From contig JAZPYZ010000018.1 in assembly GCA_045544455.1 (NCBI GenBank), forward strand, positions 13,987-77,986: a DNA stretch of 64,000 bases, read 5' to 3'. This DNA comes from JAZPYZ01 sp045544455 (GTDB lineage: Bacteria; Bacillota; Clostridia; Oscillospirales; Acutalibacteraceae). The position numbers and the translations under genes were made by a program. The notes beneath the pieces are model-generated. The model was not told the DNA's origin, did not search any database, and saw nothing but the letters and a program-made list of their open reading frames with translations. Numbering within the stretch: position 1 is the stretch's first letter; each line of letters begins with the position of its first letter. Of this stretch, positions 9,468 through 17,472 are shown in pieces.

Positions 9468-9496
9468 TTGTCAAACGCAGGGGTTTCTGTTACAAT
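9468..9496 (+). promoter_or_regulatory. Sigma-A promoter of the DMT transporter gene
   Basis: TTGTCA, 17-base spacer, TACAAT, about 29 bases before the start codon. Confidence 0.75.
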
Positions 9497-9524
9497 AACA
9501 ACGCTCGAAAGGTGGGAATAGACG

Positions 9525-10409
9525 ATGCCGAACCAACAGACTCAAGGGAGTATCGCGGCGTTGATCGCCAACGTGATTTTTGGATTCAGTTTCTTGTTTT
9601 CCAAAATTGCGCTCGATTATGCGCATCCGTTGATTATTTTAGCCGTACGGTTTACCGTCGCGTTTGTGGTGCTCAATGTGTTGTGGTGGTGCGGTGCGGT
9701 CAAGTTGACCTTGCGCGGCAAACCAAAAAAGCGGTTGATGCTGATGGCTGTTGCGCAACCGTTGCTCTATTTTATCGCCGAACTGTACGGTATCGAATAC
9801 ACCTCCAGCGCCATGTCGGGCATCATCATTTCGCTCGTTCCGGTCGCGGTGATCTTGCTATCCACCCTGTTTTTAAAGGAAAAACCCACCCGTACGCAAT
9901 TGTTATTTTCCGCCCTTTCGCTGGCCGCGGTCGTCGCGATCAGTCTGCTTTCTAACGACGGCGGTTACAACCACGCCATCGGGATCTTATGTTTGATTGC
10001 CGCCGTTATCTGCGCCGCGGTGTTTAACATCCTAAGCCGCAGCGAATCGGCACAATTCACCCCGTTCGAGCGCACGTACGTAATGTTCTTGGTCGGCACG
10101 GTCGGGTTTAACGTCATCGCACCGGCCGCGCTCGGCACGACATACTTGTCCGAATTGGTCGCCGCCGTATCGCAACCGATGTTTTGGGGCGCGATTGGGT
10201 ATCTGTCGATCGCCTCGTCGATCATGGCGTTTATGCTATACAACTACGCCACCACCAATATCAGTACCGTGCGCGCCGCGTCGTTTTCCAACCTCATCAC
10301 GGTGGTATCGGTGCTTGCCGGCATGGTGCTTCTGCACGAAACCATGTCGATCGAACAGCTGGTTTGTTGTGTGCTGATCATCGTCGGCGTGTTCGGTGTT
10401 AACCGATAA
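9525..10409 (+). CDS. EamA/DMT-superfamily permease
   Basis: 294-residue membrane protein with about ten hydrophobic segments arranged as two EamA repeats: residues ~8-140, including EYTSSAMSGIIISLVPV, and ~150-290, including ATTNISTVRAASFSNL and a final VGVFGVN. Members export or import metabolites such as amino acids and nucleosides. The substrate is not deducible. The gene is monocistronic, with its own promoter and terminator. Confidence 0.88.
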   Translation: MPNQQTQGSIAALIANVIFGFSFLFSKIALDYAHPLIILAVRFTVAFVVLNVLWWCGAVKLTLRGKPKKRLMLMAVAQPLLYFIAELYGIEYTSSAMSGIIISLVPVAVILLSTLFLKEKPTRTQLLFSALSLAAVVAISLLSNDGGYNHAIGILCLIAAVICAAVFNILSRSESAQFTPFERTYVMFLVGTVGFNVIAPAALGTTYLSELVAAVSQPMFWGAIGYLSIASSIMAFMLYNYATTNISTVRAASFSNLITVVSVLAGMVLLHETMSIEQLVCCVLIIVGVFGVNR

Positions 10410-10420
10410 TAACGAAAACG

Positions 10421-10458
10421 AACAAACCCCCTCATCCAGGTGGATGAGGGGGTTTGTT
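10421..10458. terminator. Bidirectional terminator between the DMT permease gene and aspS
   Basis: Perfect stem AAACCCCCTCATCC / GGATGAGGGGGTTT with T-rich and A-rich flanks serving both convergent genes. Confidence 0.88.
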
Positions 10459-10466
10459 TATGAAAT

Positions 10467-12245
10467 TTATTCAACCGGTCGCAACTGAATGCCGAGGTCG
10501 ATGAGTTGTTGTTCGTCTACCGGAGCCGGACAATCGGTCATCAATTCCGCCATGTTCTGTACTTTCGGATAGGCGATAACGTCGCGCAACGTTGCCGCGC
10601 CGATCATCTGCATCACCAACCGATCCAGTCCGATCCCCATGCCACCGTGCGGCGGTGCCCCGTACCGGAACGCATCCAGCAGATACCCGAATTTCTCATG
10701 CGCTTCTTCGTCCGACAGGCCCAGCGCATGGAACATCCGGCTTTGCAGTTCCGGATCGGTGATTCGGATCGAACCCGACGCGAGTTCAATGCCGTTGAGT
10801 ACCAAGTCATACGCTTTCGCAAACACCTTTTCAGGTGCGGTATCCAGATACGGCACGCATTCGTCCAACGGCGAGGTGAAGGGATGGTGCATCGCGACGT
10901 ATTGTTCGGTTTCCTCGTCCCATTCAAAGAACGGGAACTCGGTAATCCAAAGCAGGTTATAGCCGGTACGTTCGATATTCAGTTTATTCGCCACTTCCAA
11001 CCGCAACGCGCCCAGCGTGTTCAATACGCGTTTCACCGACGTATCCGCCACAATCAACACCACGTCGCCGGTCTTCGCATCCATGCGATCCAGCACCGCT
11101 TGCATCTGATCTTCGGTCAGGAATTTGGCAAACGAGGCGGTCATCCCGTCGGGCGTCAGTCTCGCCCAAGCCAACCCTTTGGCTCCGATACCGCGCACAA
11201 ACTCGGTGAGTTTATCGATCTCTTTCCGGGTAAGCGCCGCCGCATCTTTGACCGTGATACCGCGTACCGTACCGCCGGCTTCGAGTGCGCCGGTAAACAC
11301 CCCGAACCCGCAATCTTGTACCACGTCCGACAGGTCGATCAGTTCCATGCCAAACCGGGTATCCGGCTTATCCGAACCGTACCGTTCCATCGCCTCGGTA
11401 TAGGTCATCCGCGGTAACGGCATCGGCAGTTCGACGTCCAAAATCTCGCGGAACAAGGTGGACACAAACCCTTCGCCCATCGCGAGCACGTCTTCCACGT
11501 CCACAAACGACATTTCCAGGTCGATCTGGGTAAATTCCGGTTGCCGGTCGGCGCGCAGGTCTTCATCGCGGAAACAACGAGCCAACTGTACGTACCGGTC
11601 AAAGCCGGCCACCATCGACAGTTGTTTATACAACTGCGGCGATTGCGGCAACGCGTAAAATTCACCGTTGTGAATACGGGACGGCACCAGGAAATCGCGC
11701 GCGCCTTCCGGCGTGGATTTGATCAGGATCGGGGTTTCGATCTCGATAAACCCGTTTTGATCAAAATAATCGCGAATCACCTTGGTGATACGATGCCGCA
11801 GCACAATGTTGTTTTGCAACGCCGGACGGCGCAGGTCGAGATACCGATATTTCAATCTCGTCGCTTCGGCAGTATTGCAGTTATCGATAATTTCAAACGG
11901 TGTGGTCTCGGACTTGTTTAGGATCCGCAGTTCCTCTACCGCCACTTCAATATCCCCGGTCGGCAGTTCCGGGTTTTTCGCCGAACGGATCCGTACCGTG
12001 CCCACCGCCGCGAGCACGTATTCCGACCGCACCGAAAACGCTTTGTCAAACACCGCTTTGTCGGTGGCTTCGTCAAAGGTCAACTGCACAATACCGGTCC
12101 GGTCGCGCAGATCGATAAAGATCAACTGTCCGAGATCGCGTTGCCGTTGCGCCCAACCGAACAGTACCACCTGTTCGCCTTCGTTCGCCGCACGCAGATC
12201 TCCACAATAATGGGTGCGTTTAAGGCCTTTCAAAGATTCTGCCAT
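10467..12245 (-). CDS. aspS: Aspartyl-tRNA synthetase
   Basis: 592-residue class II synthetase of the bacterial type. It has an N-terminal OB-fold anticodon domain (VVLFGWAQRQRDLG), motif 2 (ARCFRDEDLRADRQPEFTQ), a GAD insertion domain in the middle (residues ~290-420), and motif 3 near the end (GGMGIGLDRLVM). It charges tRNA-Asp, or Asp and Asn tRNAs if non-discriminating, which cannot be told here. Downstream of hisS by 12 bases; hisS-aspS is a common Firmicutes operon. Confidence 0.98.
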   Translation of the reverse strand: MAESLKGLKRTHYCGDLRAANEGEQVVLFGWAQRQRDLGQLIFIDLRDRTGIVQLTFDEATDKAVFDKAFSVRSEYVLAAVGTVRIRSAKNPELPTGDIEVAVEELRILNKSETTPFEIIDNCNTAEATRLKYRYLDLRRPALQNNIVLRHRITKVIRDYFDQNGFIEIETPILIKSTPEGARDFLVPSRIHNGEFYALPQSPQLYKQLSMVAGFDRYVQLARCFRDEDLRADRQPEFTQIDLEMSFVDVEDVLAMGEGFVSTLFREILDVELPMPLPRMTYTEAMERYGSDKPDTRFGMELIDLSDVVQDCGFGVFTGALEAGGTVRGITVKDAAALTRKEIDKLTEFVRGIGAKGLAWARLTPDGMTASFAKFLTEDQMQAVLDRMDAKTGDVVLIVADTSVKRVLNTLGALRLEVANKLNIERTGYNLLWITEFPFFEWDEETEQYVAMHHPFTSPLDECVPYLDTAPEKVFAKAYDLVLNGIELASGSIRITDPELQSRMFHALGLSDEEAHEKFGYLLDAFRYGAPPHGGMGIGLDRLVMQMIGAATLRDVIAYPKVQNMAELMTDCPAPVDEQQLIDLGIQLRPVE

Positions 12246-12257
12246 GATGTATCCTCC

Positions 12258-13565
12258 TTATTCAAAGAGAGTCGTGATATCGGCCAACTGCCGGTCGAGC
12301 GCCTTGTTGTATAATGTGGTATACAAACTGTCGTCCAGCGCAATATCGACCGTTTCGCCGGTTTCCATATCTTTCAACGCCGCCGTCGCGGTGGTAAGTT
12401 CGTTGTCGCCCACCACGATGACGTATCGGGCACCGATCTTGTTCGCGTATTTCATCTGCGCTTTCAAGCCTCTGCCGACGGTATCGGTTTCGACCGTCAC
12501 GCCGCCTTCGCGAAGGCGCGTCGCGATCGCAAAACACCGTCTGGCCGCCGCTTCGCCCATCGGGGCGAGATACAGTTCGCAACGTGTCGGCGTGGGGAAG
12601 GTCACGTTTTGCGCTTCCATCACCATCAGCAGCCGTTCGATCCCCATCCCAAACCCTAACGACGGCAACCGTGCGCCGCCGAGTTCTTCGGTCAATCCGT
12701 CGTACCGTCCGCCGCCGCAGACCACTGCCTGCGCGCCTAACGCGTCGGATACAAATTCAAACACCGTTCTGGTGTAATAGTCCAAACCGCGTACGATGTG
12801 CGGATCAATGGTGTAGGCGATCTCCGCCTCGTCCAAGAACCCTTTCACCTGTTCAAAATGCGCGGCGCAATCGTCACACAAGAAATCCAACATCACCGGC
12901 GCATCCGCCGCAATCGCCGAACATACCGGCGACTTGCAATCCAAAATCCGCATCGGGTTACGATCCAAACGATCCAAACAGGTGCCGCACAGATCTTCTT
13001 TTTTGGATTCAAAATAGGCTTTGAGCGCTGCGTGGTATTTGGCGCGGCATTCCGGACACCCGATCGAGTTGATGTGCAACGATACACCGGTCACGCCGAG
13101 TTGTGCCAACACGGTCGAGGCCAGCGCGATGACTTCGGCATCCGCCGTGGGAGACGCCGCCCCAAAGCACTCCACCCCAAATTGGTGGAATTCACGCAAC
13201 CGTCCGGCTTGCGGTTTTTCGTATCGGTAACAAGAGGTCACATAAGACACCTTCACCGGCAACGCCTCGTTGGTCAGACCGTGTTCCAGCACCGCCCGCG
13301 CGACACCGGCGGTTCCTTCGGGCCGCAAGGTGATGGATCGACCGCCTTTGTCATCAAAGGTATACATTTCCTTTTGTACCACGTCGGTGGTTTCACCGAC
13401 CGACCGCAAAAACAGCGGCGTATGTTCAAACACCGGCGTGCGGATTTCCGAAAACCCGAAATCCCGCGCGATCGATAACACGGTCCGTTCTACATATTGC
13501 CATTTTTCGCTGGTTCCCGGCAAAATATCCTGTGTGCCGCGAATCGCATTGGTAATTAACGCCAT
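12258..13565 (-). CDS. hisS: Histidyl-tRNA synthetase
   Basis: 435-residue class II synthetase. Motif 1 lies near TPVFEHTPLF, motif 2 is RYEKPQAGRLREFHQFG, histidine-binding motifs are RGLDYYTRTVFEF and CGGGRYDGL, and motif 3 is LGFGMGIERLL. A C-terminal anticodon-binding domain follows (YLAPMGEAAARRCF). A zinc-like Cys cluster (CPECRAKY, CGTCLDRL, CDDCAAHF) in the insertion domain is typical of clostridial HisS. It leads the operon with aspS. I see no T-box in the short upstream region. Confidence 0.98.
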   Translation of the reverse strand: MALITNAIRGTQDILPGTSEKWQYVERTVLSIARDFGFSEIRTPVFEHTPLFLRSVGETTDVVQKEMYTFDDKGGRSITLRPEGTAGVARAVLEHGLTNEALPVKVSYVTSCYRYEKPQAGRLREFHQFGVECFGAASPTADAEVIALASTVLAQLGVTGVSLHINSIGCPECRAKYHAALKAYFESKKEDLCGTCLDRLDRNPMRILDCKSPVCSAIAADAPVMLDFLCDDCAAHFEQVKGFLDEAEIAYTIDPHIVRGLDYYTRTVFEFVSDALGAQAVVCGGGRYDGLTEELGGARLPSLGFGMGIERLLMVMEAQNVTFPTPTRCELYLAPMGEAAARRCFAIATRLREGGVTVETDTVGRGLKAQMKYANKIGARYVIVVGDNELTTATAALKDMETGETVDIALDDSLYTTLYNKALDRQLADITTLFE

Positions 13566-13610
13566 AATCTAAAGAGCATCCTTTCGTGCGAAAGATCTTC
13601 GCCAAATTTT

Positions 13611-13650
13611 CAAAAAAGCAGGGAACAACGCGTTGGCCGCGCGTTCCCTG
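13611..13650 (-). terminator. Terminator after mgsA
   Basis: On the minus strand an AGGGAACGCGCGG / CGCGTTGTTCCCT stem is followed by a T-run; it separates mgsA from hisS. Confidence 0.75.
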
Positions 13651-13666
13651 TAGGGGTTTTAACCGG

Positions 13667-14074
13667 TTAATTGTATTCCGGATTGATAATGGTTCGCCAA
13701 TCGAGGTCACCGCGATCCAACCCATGGATCAATACTTCGGCGGTCGCGATATTGGTCGCGACGGGGATGTTCCGCATATCGCACAACCGCAACATATCGG
13801 CCTCGTTCGGCTCGTTGGCTTTCACGGTCAGCGGATCGCGGAAATATAACAACAGGTCGATCTCGTCACAGGAAATCCGTGCCGAAATCTGTTGATCACC
13901 GCCTTGCATCCCACTCAAATAGCGGGTGATCTGCAGGCCGGTTGCTTCTGCTACCAACTTGCCGGTCGTGCCGGTCGCGCACAGGTTATGTCGATTCAAA
14001 ATGCCGCAATAGGCGATACAGAATTGAACCATCAATTCTTTTTTCGAATCATGTGCAATCAGAGCGATGTTCAT
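13667..14074 (-). CDS. mgsA: Methylglyoxal synthase
   Basis: 135-residue enzyme converting dihydroxyacetone phosphate to methylglyoxal plus phosphate, a glycolytic overflow bypass. The phosphate/catalytic segments ALIAHDSKK, CATGTTG, SGMQGGDQQI (catalytic Asp) and LLLYFRDPL are present, and the C-terminus PVATNIATAEVLI is typical. It lies 40 bases downstream of minD, an arrangement common in Clostridia. Confidence 0.96.
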   Translation of the reverse strand: MNIALIAHDSKKELMVQFCIAYCGILNRHNLCATGTTGKLVAEATGLQITRYLSGMQGGDQQISARISCDEIDLLLYFRDPLTVKANEPNEADMLRLCDMRNIPVATNIATAEVLIHGLDRGDLDWRTIINPEYN

Positions 14075-14114
14075 GTGTTGTCATCCTTTCTTGTTTTATC
14101 GTTCGGAAATACGT

Positions 14115-14855
14115 TTACATCTTGTTTAACGCGGCCAACGGCACTGGGTTCCCGATATACCGTTGGGCGATATTTTCAAAACAAACCGTAGCGTTACAGG
14201 CGCTTGGCAACGGGGCGCCGTTGGCGTTCGCAATGGCCACCGCTTCGTCTTCCGGCAAAATGCCCAGTAATTGCAAACCGGCAATGTCGATGATCTCGTC
14301 TACGTCCGGCATCCGCCCTTTGCGAATCGGGTTAGACCGCAACCGGTTGATGATCAGGTACGCCGGTGTGCCGGCTTCTTCCAACAAGCGGCTCACGATT
14401 TGTGCGTCCCTTGCACACACCATGTCGGGGGTAGTCACCACCAAAGCGCGGTCGGCCGCGTGGGTGGCAATGCGAAATCCCAGCCCGATCCCGGCCGGAC
14501 AGTCCACGATCACGTGGTCAAAATGTTCAGCCAGTTCTTGACACAAATTCCGCATCTGTTCGGGGGTGGCACGTTCGTCCAGATTGACCGGTGCCGACAG
14601 TACAAACACGTCGGAACAGATGGGGGAAGGGTAAATCGCACGCATCGGGTTACAACTACCGCTAAACACGTCGGACGAGTCATACACCGTGGTGCCGGCC
14701 ACACCGAGCATCAGATCCAGGCTGCGCAGTCCGGCGTCGGCATCCACCAACAAAACGCGTCTGCCAAGGCGCGCCAGTGCACACCCCAAACCGGCCGAAA
14801 CCGTCGATTTTCCGGCGCCGCCTTTGCCGGAGGTAACCACTAACACCGTACCCAT
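14115..14855 (-). CDS. minD: MinD/ParA-family septum-site ATPase
   Basis: 246 residues with the deviant Walker A SGKGGAGKST at residues ~8-17, LLVDADAGLRSLD (Walker A', switch I), VIVDCPAGIG (Walker B), and RLRSNPIRKGRMPDVDEI in the middle. MinD normally works with MinC and MinE (or DivIVA) to place the division septum. Neither minC nor minE is present in this window. The C-terminal end (FENIAQRYIGNPVPLAALNK) is short and has only a weak amphipathic membrane-targeting helix. Start at 14855 chosen because the KGGAGK motif begins ten residues in. Confidence 0.9.
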   Translation of the reverse strand: MGTVLVVTSGKGGAGKSTVSAGLGCALARLGRRVLLVDADAGLRSLDLMLGVAGTTVYDSSDVFSGSCNPMRAIYPSPICSDVFVLSAPVNLDERATPEQMRNLCQELAEHFDHVIVDCPAGIGLGFRIATHAADRALVVTTPDMVCARDAQIVSRLLEEAGTPAYLIINRLRSNPIRKGRMPDVDEIIDIAGLQLLGILPEDEAVAIANANGAPLPSACNATVCFENIAQRYIGNPVPLAALNKM

Positions 14856-14987
14856 TCGGCTTGTCCTACCCTTTCCTAAAATTATACGCAATCTATTATA
14901 TCACAAGTTTTTGTTCAAGTAAACAAAAAAATGCATAAATATGGTCGCCATCGCACAAAATACATCTTAAGAAAGGGGCGATGGGTG

Positions 14988-15431
14988 TTGCATATCACCG
15001 GACGCGAATATCAGCAGATGAACAAGCAGGTCGAACCCAAATCTCCTGTGTTAAAAAATTGCTTGTGGGCATTTTTGATCGGGGGCACGATATGCGCGGC
15101 CGGACAGGCGCTTGGCACCTGGTATCAGTCGCTCGGGATGAGCTTGCCGGATGCACGCACGTTGGTATCGGTTTCGCTGATCTTGACAAGTATGATCCTC
15201 ACCGGGTTTGGGGTGTTCGATAACATTGCCAAACACGCCGGCGCCGGCACCATCGTCCCGATTACCGGGTTTGCCAACGCCATGGTGTCCCCGGCCATCG
15301 AGTTTAAAAGCGAAGGCTACGTGCTGGGACTCGGTGCCAAAATGTTTACCGTCGCGGGTCCCGTCCTCGTCTACGGCACGGTGGCGAGTGTGGTGTATGG
15401 GGTTGTGTATTGGATAACGACATTGTTTTAG
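14988..15431 (+). CDS. spoVAC: Stage V sporulation protein AC (SpoVAC)
   Basis: 147-residue membrane protein of the SpoVA channel that takes up dipicolinic acid during spore formation and releases it at germination. Four hydrophobic segments are visible (CLWAFLIGGTICAAGQAL, LVSVSLILTSMILTGFGVF, GTIVPITGFANAMVSPAIEF, LVYGTVASVVYGVVYW). TTG start chosen at 14988, after AAAGGGGCG. Its last ~40 codons are the original of the 105-base segment that recurs twice downstream. spoVAD lies 11.6 kb away instead of next door, and no spoVAE follows in the window. Confidence 0.95.
   Translation: MHITGREYQQMNKQVEPKSPVLKNCLWAFLIGGTICAAGQALGTWYQSLGMSLPDARTLVSVSLILTSMILTGFGVFDNIAKHAGAGTIVPITGFANAMVSPAIEFKSEGYVLGLGAKMFTVAGPVLVYGTVASVVYGVVYWITTLF
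15312..15431 (+). repeat. spoVAC 3'-end repeat, copy 1 (inside intact spoVAC)
   Basis: 105 conserved bases (15312-15416) plus a private tail encoding TTLF and stop. The first 44 bases are identical in all three copies. Copies 2 and 3 differ by a handful of substitutions, including a shared G-to-T (VVYW to VLYW). Confidence 0.95.
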
Positions 15432-15451
15432 TATCGATTATCGATTCAATA

Positions 15452-15497
15452 TTATCTGTTACCTACTGCCCCTGTGGTGTTTTTAGATAACAGATAA
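15452..15497. repeat. Inverted repeat just after spoVAC
   Basis: TTATCTGTTA and its perfect complement TAACAGATAA, 26 bases apart, within AT-rich sequence right at the boundary between spoVAC and foreign cargo. It is not followed by a T-run, so it is not an obvious terminator. Confidence 0.6.
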
Positions 15498-15540
15498 CAG
15501 AGGAAAGTTGACCGAGTTGGTTAAGCCTTACTGTAACTAA

Positions 15541-15567
15541 GAAGCGACGGCATCTGCCGTCGCTTTC
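15541..15567. terminator. Hairpin after spoVAC (module shared with 19262-19286)
   Basis: GAAGCGACGGC / GCCGTCGCTTTC stem. A near-identical hairpin follows spoVAC 3'-end copy 2, in front of the intact deacetylase. Confidence 0.7.
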
Positions 15568-15576
15568 CTGCCTTAC

Positions 15577-15690
15577 AGTAAAACTTATTTGTTTGTTCCG
15601 TAAAAGATATATTCATTAAGCAACTCGATTAACCTGATATCTTGCGTAACAACATCATCATAGCTGAATGCGCATATACCGTCCTTTCCT
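15577..15690 (-). pseudogene. Internally deleted polysaccharide deacetylase remnant
   Basis: About 110 bases match the two ends of the deacetylase gene at 19292-19984. GTTCCGTAAAAGATAT matches its 3' end, and the AAGCAACTCGATTAA...TGATATC stretch through the start region and the ATATACCGTCCTTT upstream site matches its 5' end. Roughly 600 bases of the middle are missing, so no protein is made. Confidence 0.8.
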
Positions 15691-15693
15691 GAG

Positions 15694-16485
15694 CTATATC
15701 GTCCACATCGAGTTTGTCTTTCGCAAAACAGCAGGTGTTATGCCAAAAAACTTTTTAAACACCTTCTGGAAGTGACTAAAGCTTGAATACCCGACCTTAT
15801 ATGCAATATCTTCCAGAGAATCTTTGGATAAAATCACCTCATTATACGCTGCATCCAGCCGGATTTTCGTCATCAAATCTTGCAACGTGCAATGATAATA
15901 CTGCCGAATCAAGCGGGTTAAATGACTGCGACTATACCCCGAAAGTTCAACAAGCTTCGGCGCGCCAACCCGCATATTTTCAAACCGTTGCATTTTTTGA
16001 ACTGCCATTTTTAAGATATACGGCACACTTTGCTTTTGATAGTCCTCAAAAAAGGTTAGAATTTGGCAAAACAGCAGCTTGTAGTGATGCTCCTCCGAAG
16101 CTTGGCTGATTATATTGCTTAATTTTGCAACAGAAGTTCCAACATCAAAAATAACCTCCTTTGGCAGCAGCTTTACCTCAAACACATCTATCAGCCGTAA
16201 AGCTTCTTCCGCTTTGACCGACAGGCAAACAAGCCTCAGATTTTCAGATTGGTCAACAAAGCAGTGTAAATCCTCGGGCTTTAGAATTACTACCGTACCT
16301 TCCTTAAGCAAGCGCTTTTGCCCGTTGAACAGTTCCGTTGCCGACCCGCTTAATATAATACATACCTCGTAAAAACTGTGGCTATGGTAAATGTTTGTTA
16401 ATTTTCGATTTTTTACATATTGAAAAATATACTTGCTTTCGTTGGAACTCATCATCTTATCAAAATCATAACGAGTATATTTCAC
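15694..16485 (-). CDS. AraC-family transcriptional regulator with cupin sensor domain
   Basis: 263 residues. The N-terminal cupin-like sensor (HSHSFYEVCIILSG, VVILKPEDLHCF) precedes a C-terminal pair of helix-turn-helix motifs (LVELSGYSRSHLTRLIRQYYH and LEDIAYKVGYSSFSHFQKVFKKFFGITP). GTG start at 16485, placed 8 bases after AGGAGG; an upstream in-frame GTG would overlap that site. Divergent from an exporter and a glycosidase it probably controls, in response to a sugar. AT-rich compared with the core genes. Confidence 0.92.
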   Translation of the reverse strand: MKYTRYDFDKMMSSNESKYIFQYVKNRKLTNIYHSHSFYEVCIILSGSATELFNGQKRLLKEGTVVILKPEDLHCFVDQSENLRLVCLSVKAEEALRLIDVFEVKLLPKEVIFDVGTSVAKLSNIISQASEEHHYKLLFCQILTFFEDYQKQSVPYILKMAVQKMQRFENMRVGAPKLVELSGYSRSHLTRLIRQYYHCTLQDLMTKIRLDAAYNEVILSKDSLEDIAYKVGYSSFSHFQKVFKKFFGITPAVLRKTNSMWTI

Positions 16486-16622
16486 ACAAATCACCTCCTT
16501 AAAACGATAGCATATTCTTAAAACATAGTCAATAAAATGATTAGAAATCGCATTATTTTGACTATTTTGACATTGATTTTACGCACTCGCTCTTTTATCA
16601 TTATTGAGGGAGGTGATTTTCG

Positions 16623-17471
16623 ATGTATCTTTGGTTATGCCTTTCCATATCTGCAGCATCCCTTTACAGTATTTTGTTACACGGCTATCCTGCAAATGAA
16701 AAAGGGAACATTTTTAAGCTAAATCTTTTTGCTTCGCTGAGTTGGATTGTTCTCTTGTTTATTTTCAACAAATGCACCGTAACGCTCAACAAAGAAATAC
16801 TGCTTTGGGGTGTGGGGTACGGTATTGTTCAGGCCTTGTTTGTGCTTTTTAAGGCCAAGGCAATGAATGCAGGTTCGGTATCGGTCACAACCTTGGTCGG
16901 TAACGCTTCGCTTTTAGTCTCAATCGTTTTTAGCTGTATCGTGTGGGGCGAAAAGATCAGCATGGCTGATGTTTTTAGTTTGTTTCTTTTGTTTTTGGGA
17001 ATCGTTTTATCTACATGTTCAAAGAGCTACACCGACGCAAGCAAGCGTTGGAAATACTATGCCTTGGTTTTCTTTTTGCTTGCGGCGGCGGTTGGAATTA
17101 TTTTCAAGGGATTTGGAAAGTCGGCGGTTTCAGACCACACAGGAGATATGCTTTTGGTATCGGCAGCGGTTATGACGTTTTTTTACTTCTGCACCATTTG
17201 CTTCACGAAAGACAAAACGATTCCGTTCTCCAAGAAGAAGTTTCTTGTTGTCGCCTTGGCGGCAGGTATTTTAAGCTGCTTGTATAACCGGCTTAACATT
17301 ACACTTTCAAGTTCGATGGACGCAGTTATATTTTTCCCTGCGTTTAACGGCGGCGTTGTTATTTTGTCGGGGGTGTTGAGCGGTTTGATTTTTAAGGAAA
17401 AGCTTTCAAAAAAACAATGGATTGGCTTTTCACTTGGGCTTTTAGCAATTTTTATAATAGGAGTATTTTAG
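16623..17471 (+). CDS. DMT-family (EamA-like) membrane transporter
   Basis: 282 residues, about ten hydrophobic segments, with the EamA-like halves separated near residue 140 (SYTDASKRWKYY). The start follows GGGAGGTGATTTTCG. The adjacent glycosidase gene starts 2 bases after its stop, so the two form an operon divergent from the AraC regulator. Probably moves a sugar or glycoside breakdown product, but the substrate is unknown. Low GC and a start near the cargo boundary suggest horizontal origin. Confidence 0.85.
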   Translation: MYLWLCLSISAASLYSILLHGYPANEKGNIFKLNLFASLSWIVLLFIFNKCTVTLNKEILLWGVGYGIVQALFVLFKAKAMNAGSVSVTTLVGNASLLVSIVFSCIVWGEKISMADVFSLFLLFLGIVLSTCSKSYTDASKRWKYYALVFFLLAAAVGIIFKGFGKSAVSDHTGDMLLVSAAVMTFFYFCTICFTKDKTIPFSKKKFLVVALAAGILSCLYNRLNITLSSSMDAVIFFPAFNGGVVILSGVLSGLIFKEKLSKKQWIGFSLGLLAIFIIGVF

Positions 17472-17472
17472 T

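Noticed and set aside
13566..13666. T-box leader upstream of hisS
   Set aside because: The 100-base interval only holds the mgsA terminator and a short AT-rich stretch with no T-box sequence.
15452..15497. Transposon terminal inverted repeat
   Set aside because: The two arms are only 26 bases apart with nothing between, and no target-site duplication is seen; left as an unexplained inverted repeat.
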